Assembly: GCA_947306845.1 (NCBI GenBank)
Contig: CAMZHP010000201.1
Location: forward strand, 1 to 6,359
DNA: 6,359 nt
Direction: 5' to 3'
Origin: an uncultured Prevotellaceae bacterium
Lineage (GTDB): Bacteria > Bacteroidota > Bacteroidia > Bacteroidales > Bacteroidaceae
Shown in pieces: positions 3,489 to 6,359 of this stretch; position 1 is the stretch's first letter, and the number at the start of each line of letters is the position of its first letter. The position numbers and the translations under genes were made by a program. Below the pieces are notes generated by a model that worked only from the letters and a program-made list of their open reading frames with translations, was not told the origin of the DNA and made no database searches.

Positions 3489-5884
3489 TGGCAGAGCATA
3501 GCGAAGACATCTCCGGGTACCTGGGTTCCACCACAGATTTTGAGGGAGTCAGCAGCGACTTCACCGATGTGGAACCATTGTCCTCCCGAGGCTACTGCGA
3601 CCTGTATAAAGCGAAGCGCTACAGCCGGTGGTATCTGCTCAAATGCCTCAAACAAAACCTGACATCCGACCCCGCCTACCATGAGATGCTGCGCAAGGAG
3701 TTCAGCATCATGATGCGGTTGCAGCACAGCGGCGTGCTGCAAGCCAGCAGCATGGAGACGGTGTCCATCCCCGGCCGCGGGAAGGCTGTCTGCATCGTGG
3801 CAGAATGGATTGACGGGCGCACCCTCGGCGAATACCTGGCCGAGAAGCCCCCGCTGTCGGAACGCCGACGCCTGGCCGACGAGATGACCGACGCCCTCGC
3901 CTACATCCACTCGCAGCAGGTGGTGCATCGCGACCTGAAGCCGTCGAACATCATGGTGACCCACAACGGCAACTACGCCAAAATCATCGATTTCGGACTG
4001 GCCGACACCGACAGCCACGCCATCCTGAAACAACCGGCGGGCACCCTGCGGTATATGGCTCCCGAACAGATGCAGGCAACGGTGGCCGATGTGCGCAACG
4101 ACATCTACTCGTTCGGCATGGTGATGCAGGAGATGAACCTCGGCAGGGGCAACTACCAGCGTGTGGCCGAGCGGTGCCTGCGCCCCATCGAACAGCGGTA
4201 TCAGAACATGGACGCGCTGCTCGCTGACCTCCGCAACCGCACCAAGCAGCGACTGCTGTGGGCGGCCATGTTGCTCCTTGTGGCAGGCATCATCGCCGCC
4301 CTTGTCTTCCAAATCGACCGACTGCGCCAGCAAGCCCTGAGTCAGGCCCAGCACACGGCGGTGCTCAACCGCCAACTGCGCGTGCTCAACCATGAGATAC
4401 TGGATTTCGCAGACCCAGAGGCGGAGCGGCTGTGCCTGCTTCACTGGGACACCAATGGTGACGGCGAACTGACCTTTGAGGAGGCCGCCGCCGTCACCGA
4501 ACTGGGAAACGTGTTCACCCAGAACAAGATGCTGCGCTCATTTGAGGAACTGGAGCATTTCACGGGACTCACCGACATCAGCGCAGAGGCCTTCATGGGA
4601 TGCAGCAACCTACGGTCATTGAAAATCCCTGGAACGGTGCGCTTCTTCCGGCATGACGCCTTCCGCCAATCGGGATTGGAAACCGTCTCCTTCCCTGGGA
4701 CAGTGGCCGGCATCGGCGACCACATCCTCGATGACTGTCCCCAACTGGAGACCATCATCTTCGAGGCGAAACTGCCACAGTCGAACGTAGGCAGCAGACA
4801 TGTCAACAACTGTCCGAAACTCAGCACCATCTTTGCCGACAACGCGATGGTGGAACAAATCAACGATGGTACAAGGCTGTTGGCCTCCGGCTTTCAACCA
4901 GGCGACGAAAAGTTGCAACCAGAGGAGACAGAGCACATCATCCTGAGTCAGGCCTGGAGCCATGTCGTTCCCCTGATGACTGACCACATCCCGTTTGCCG
5001 ACCCCGAGGTGAAGACCGTCTGCATCAGACGATGGGACCGCGACGGCAACAAGGAACTGTCCATAGACGAGGCCATGGCGGTCAACACCATCGGCAAGGC
5101 TTTCTGCGGAAATACCCGAATCACTCATTTCGACGAACTGAAGTTCTTCACGGGCATCCAGACCATCGAGACCAGCGCCTTTGAGGGATGCGACCACCTG
5201 CAGTCCATCCGTCTTCCCTCCACCATCCGCCTCATCGACAGTTATGCCTTCTACGCCTGCAGGTCACTGACCGCCATCCAACTGCCAGACGATCTCGAGC
5301 AAGTGAACAGAGATGCGTTCATGCACTGCGACCTGCGCGAACTGTTCATCCCCGCCAAGACAACGTCGATTGCTACGAGAGCCTTCATTTGCAACGAGAA
5401 CCTGAGCCGGGTGGAGGTGAGCACAGCCAATCCGGTTTATGACAGCCGCGAAGACTGCAATGCCATCATCAAGACAGCCACCAACATGATGGTGACAGGA
5501 AGTCCGGTGGCCATCATCCCCCGGAGTGTCACGCGACTGTCCGACGAGGCCTTTGTGGGTTTCCACAGAGAGGACATCACCCTGCCCATCCAGATGACCC
5601 ACATAGGACGGTGGACCTTCTCCTGCTCCATACCCAAAATCTACTGCGAGGCTCCCACGCCCCCTTTTTACGAGGGAGAAGCCATATTATTCCTGAAGGA
5701 CCTCCAAGGCAATCCTGTCGTCATCTATGTGCCATTCGGTGCCCGCGAGGCCTACTGCCAAGCCAACGGATGGCGCGACTATGCCAGCACCATCCGGGAG
5801 TGCCCCATCGCCGTGCCCTTCTCTGTCCTCTATGAGATAGCGAAAATCATCCATCAAATGGACTTTCAAAATACAAGTCGTTGA
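3488..5884 (+). CDS. Receptor-type Ser/Thr protein kinase with EF-hand and BspA leucine-rich-repeat ectodomain
   Basis: This 798-aa protein has a cytoplasmic Hanks-type kinase domain at about 28-250: K52 in WYLLKCLK, helix-C E71, the catalytic loop HRDLKPSN (147-154), DFG (168-170), APE (191-193) and D205 in NDIYSFG. The glycine-rich loop is degenerate (LSSRGYCDLYKA), but all catalytic residues are present, so activity is likely. A basic run (RTKQR) precedes one membrane helix (about 257-274), placing the kinase inside and the rest outside. After a coiled-coil-like stretch (275-302) come two homologous units. Each has FADPE, an EF-hand loop (DTNGDGELTFEE 321-332; DRDGNKELSIDE 517-528), an F-x-x-L-x-x-FTG segment, and LRR_5 repeats (SAEAFMGCSNL, SAFEGCDHL and others). 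The C-terminal part has the BspA pattern NPVYDSRED and YVPFGAREAYCQANGW. No sorting domain is seen. It starts in the TGATG overlap without a Shine-Dalgarno sequence. The likely role is transmembrane signalling; ligand and substrate are unknown. Confidence 0.92.
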   Translation: MAEHSEDISGYLGSTTDFEGVSSDFTDVEPLSSRGYCDLYKAKRYSRWYLLKCLKQNLTSDPAYHEMLRKEFSIMMRLQHSGVLQASSMETVSIPGRGKAVCIVAEWIDGRTLGEYLAEKPPLSERRRLADEMTDALAYIHSQQVVHRDLKPSNIMVTHNGNYAKIIDFGLADTDSHAILKQPAGTLRYMAPEQMQATVADVRNDIYSFGMVMQEMNLGRGNYQRVAERCLRPIEQRYQNMDALLADLRNRTKQRLLWAAMLLLVAGIIAALVFQIDRLRQQALSQAQHTAVLNRQLRVLNHEILDFADPEAERLCLLHWDTNGDGELTFEEAAAVTELGNVFTQNKMLRSFEELEHFTGLTDISAEAFMGCSNLRSLKIPGTVRFFRHDAFRQSGLETVSFPGTVAGIGDHILDDCPQLETIIFEAKLPQSNVGSRHVNNCPKLSTIFADNAMVEQINDGTRLLASGFQPGDEKLQPEETEHIILSQAWSHVVPLMTDHIPFADPEVKTVCIRRWDRDGNKELSIDEAMAVNTIGKAFCGNTRITHFDELKFFTGIQTIETSAFEGCDHLQSIRLPSTIRLIDSYAFYACRSLTAIQLPDDLEQVNRDAFMHCDLRELFIPAKTTSIATRAFICNENLSRVEVSTANPVYDSREDCNAIIKTATNMMVTGSPVAIIPRSVTRLSDEAFVGFHREDITLPIQMTHIGRWTFSCSIPKIYCEAPTPPFYEGEAILFLKDLQGNPVVIYVPFGAREAYCQANGWRDYASTIRECPIAVPFSVLYEIAKIIHQMDFQNTSR
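4397..5422 (+). repeat. Internal duplication of the EF-hand plus LRR module inside the kinase gene
   Basis: Residues 304-450 and 500-645 align: both begin FADPE, continue through an acidic 12-residue calcium loop beginning W-D, an AVT/AVN segment, F-x-x-N-x-x-x-x-x-F-x-E-L-x-x-FTG, and an AF-x-GC-x-x-L repeat ending IPGTVR or LPSTIR. The second unit has more complete LRRs, while the first lost regularity after residue 390. A linker of about 50 residues (451-499) separates them. This is the kind of unit found in secreted BspA-like proteins, here placed behind a membrane helix and a kinase. Confidence 0.8.
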
Positions 5885-5937
5885 ATTCAACTTCCGCAAG
5901 TTGGGAGTAGTTAGTATCTGTTCAGCGAATATCTAAA

Positions 5938-5985
5938 GAGATCGCCTACGGCGAGAACCAACGGGCGACGTGCGAAGCGGAAGTC
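5938..5985. repeat. Hairpin repeat, downstream copy (family of 2691-2778)
   Basis: This copy shares CGGCGAGAACCAA exactly with the upstream copy, and the preceding stem arm TCGCC is also conserved. The hairpin is TCGCC-TAC-GGCGA (5942-5954); the only change within it is in the loop (TTC to TAC), so the stem is intact in both copies. Similarity fades after GCGAAGCGGAAGTC. Confidence 0.7.
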
Positions 5986-6049
5986 AAATATTAAGAAAAT
6001 TATAAGAAAATATTTTTTTACCATTTTTTTATTCATTTTTTATCATTTC

Positions 6050-6063
6050 TGCCCGTCAGGGCA
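6050..6063. repeat. Small GC hairpin downstream of the kinase gene
   Basis: TGCCC-GTCA-GGGCA forms a 5-bp stem with a four-base loop. T-runs lie before it on the plus strand, not after it, so it does not fit an intrinsic terminator for the operon. No convincing terminator was found after 5884. Confidence 0.45.
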
Positions 6064-6093
6064 CTCCAAATGATGATTCGCTGAATAATTACA

Positions 6094-6119
6094 GTAGTTA
6101 AAAGAGTAGTTAAAGAAGT
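6094..6119. repeat. GTAGTTAA-family direct repeats, downstream copy
   Basis: GTAGTTAAAAGA is followed at once by GTAGTTAAAGAAGT, whose 14 bases match the 17-bp unit at 2297-2330 exactly. A single related fragment (GTAGTTAGTAT) lies at 5908-5918. The family therefore flanks the kinase operon on both sides. Confidence 0.7.
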
Positions 6120-6123
6120 CAGG

Positions 6124-6359
6124 TCACGAATTGTCGAATTATCGAATTTTTTGTGCTCACCAATTCTCAAATTACCTCCCTTCGGTCAGTGGGTCTTCGA
6201 CAAATCTCGCTAATTCGGGACTTTTATTTTCCTCACGAATTGTCGAATTGTCGAATTTTTTTGTGCTCACCAATTCGCCAATTCTCTAATTCGGGATTAT
6301 ATTTTTCTCACGAATTGTCGAATTATCGAATTATTTGGTGCTCACCAATTCTCAAATTC
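6124..6359. repeat. Three copies of an AT-rich direct repeat (TCACGAATTGTCGAATT family)
   Basis: Copies start at 6124, 6233 and 6308; the last runs off the right edge. Each has TCACGAATTGTCGAATT, a third CGAATT, a T-rich spacer and GTGCTCACCAATTC. Copies 2 and 3 are each preceded by CTAATTCGGGA and a T-rich tract, so the full unit is about 75-80 bp; the first interval is 109 bp. The left half is built of CGAATT motifs every 8 bp and the right half of AATTC motifs in opposite sense, so each unit can fold back on itself. No gene is present in this stretch. Confidence 0.85.

Larger units (their letters stand above)
5921..6085. repeat. 165-bp segment bounded by perfect 10-bp inverted repeats
   Basis: TTCAGCGAAT at 5921-5930 and its exact reverse complement ATTCGCTGAA at 6076-6085 enclose the hairpin-repeat copy at 5938, a T-rich stretch (6011-6048) and a small hairpin. 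The size and ends resemble a miniature inverted-repeat element, but no flanking target-site duplication is visible. It could alternatively form a long-range stem at the 3' end of the kinase transcript. Confidence 0.5.

Noticed and set aside
3434..4444. Long minus-strand reading frame opposite the kinase domain
   Set aside because: It is His/Val/Gln-rich without any domain and mirrors the GC-rich codon pattern of the kinase gene, whose motifs are unmistakable.
4441..5197. Minus-strand frames opposite the kinase ectodomain
   Set aside because: They lie fully within the coding LRR/EF-hand region and show no family features; they are shadows of the real frame.
6011..6063. Intrinsic terminator of the kinase operon
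   Set aside because: The T-runs precede the TGCCC/GGGCA hairpin on the plus strand, the wrong order; on the minus strand the hairpin is followed by A-rich DNA.
6124..6359. CRISPR array
   Set aside because: The units are long, uneven in spacing (109 and 75 bp), internally repetitive, and the intervening sequence is itself repeated, so there are no unique spacers.

Overview
The window looks like a chromosomal segment of a Bacteroidales bacterium, most likely of the Prevotella/Bacteroides group. Three things point there: three separate reading frames carry BspA-type leucine-rich repeats (LRR_5) or their typical EF-hand companion motif; the best promoter match has the Bacteroidota form (TTTG, 20-bp spacer, TAnnTTTG); and start codons lack Shine-Dalgarno sequences. 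The genus is an inference.

The window has two gene blocks of very different base composition, pointing away from each other and separated by about 1.1 kb of repeat-rich DNA. The left block (1-1789, all minus strand, AT-rich) reads in transcription order: a 369-aa PD-(D/E)XK nuclease-like protein (1789-680); a short leucine-rich-repeat gene that is intact only if two compensating frameshifts are repaired (621-295), the first in a run of nine A; and the start of a secreted BspA-like protein running off the left edge (248-1). The gaps of 58 and 46 bp suggest one transcription unit.

The spacer (1790-2888) holds a more GC-rich, foldable stretch of unknown nature (1830-2261), several short perfect tandem repeats, a two-copy direct repeat of about 76-101 bp, hairpin repeats, and at its right end a good promoter.

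The right block (2889-5884, plus strand, GC-rich) is a two-gene operon with a TGATG stop/start overlap. Its first gene encodes a 199-aa protein with a helical, HTH-like N-terminal region and a beta-rich C-terminal domain. The second encodes a 798-aa one-pass receptor-type Ser/Thr kinase: cytoplasmic kinase domain, one membrane helix, and an outside portion of two tandem units, each an EF-hand calcium loop followed by BspA leucine-rich repeats. I infer a signalling pair in which the ectodomain senses a ligand or calcium and the kinase acts inside, possibly on the co-translated partner.

After the operon (5885-6359) there is no gene. This stretch holds an inverted-repeat-bounded segment, second copies of two repeat families also found upstream of the operon, and three copies of an AT-rich direct repeat running off the right edge. 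The most notable items are the calcium/LRR receptor kinase with its coupled partner, the doubly frameshifted LRR gene, and the unclassified structured stretch in the spacer.
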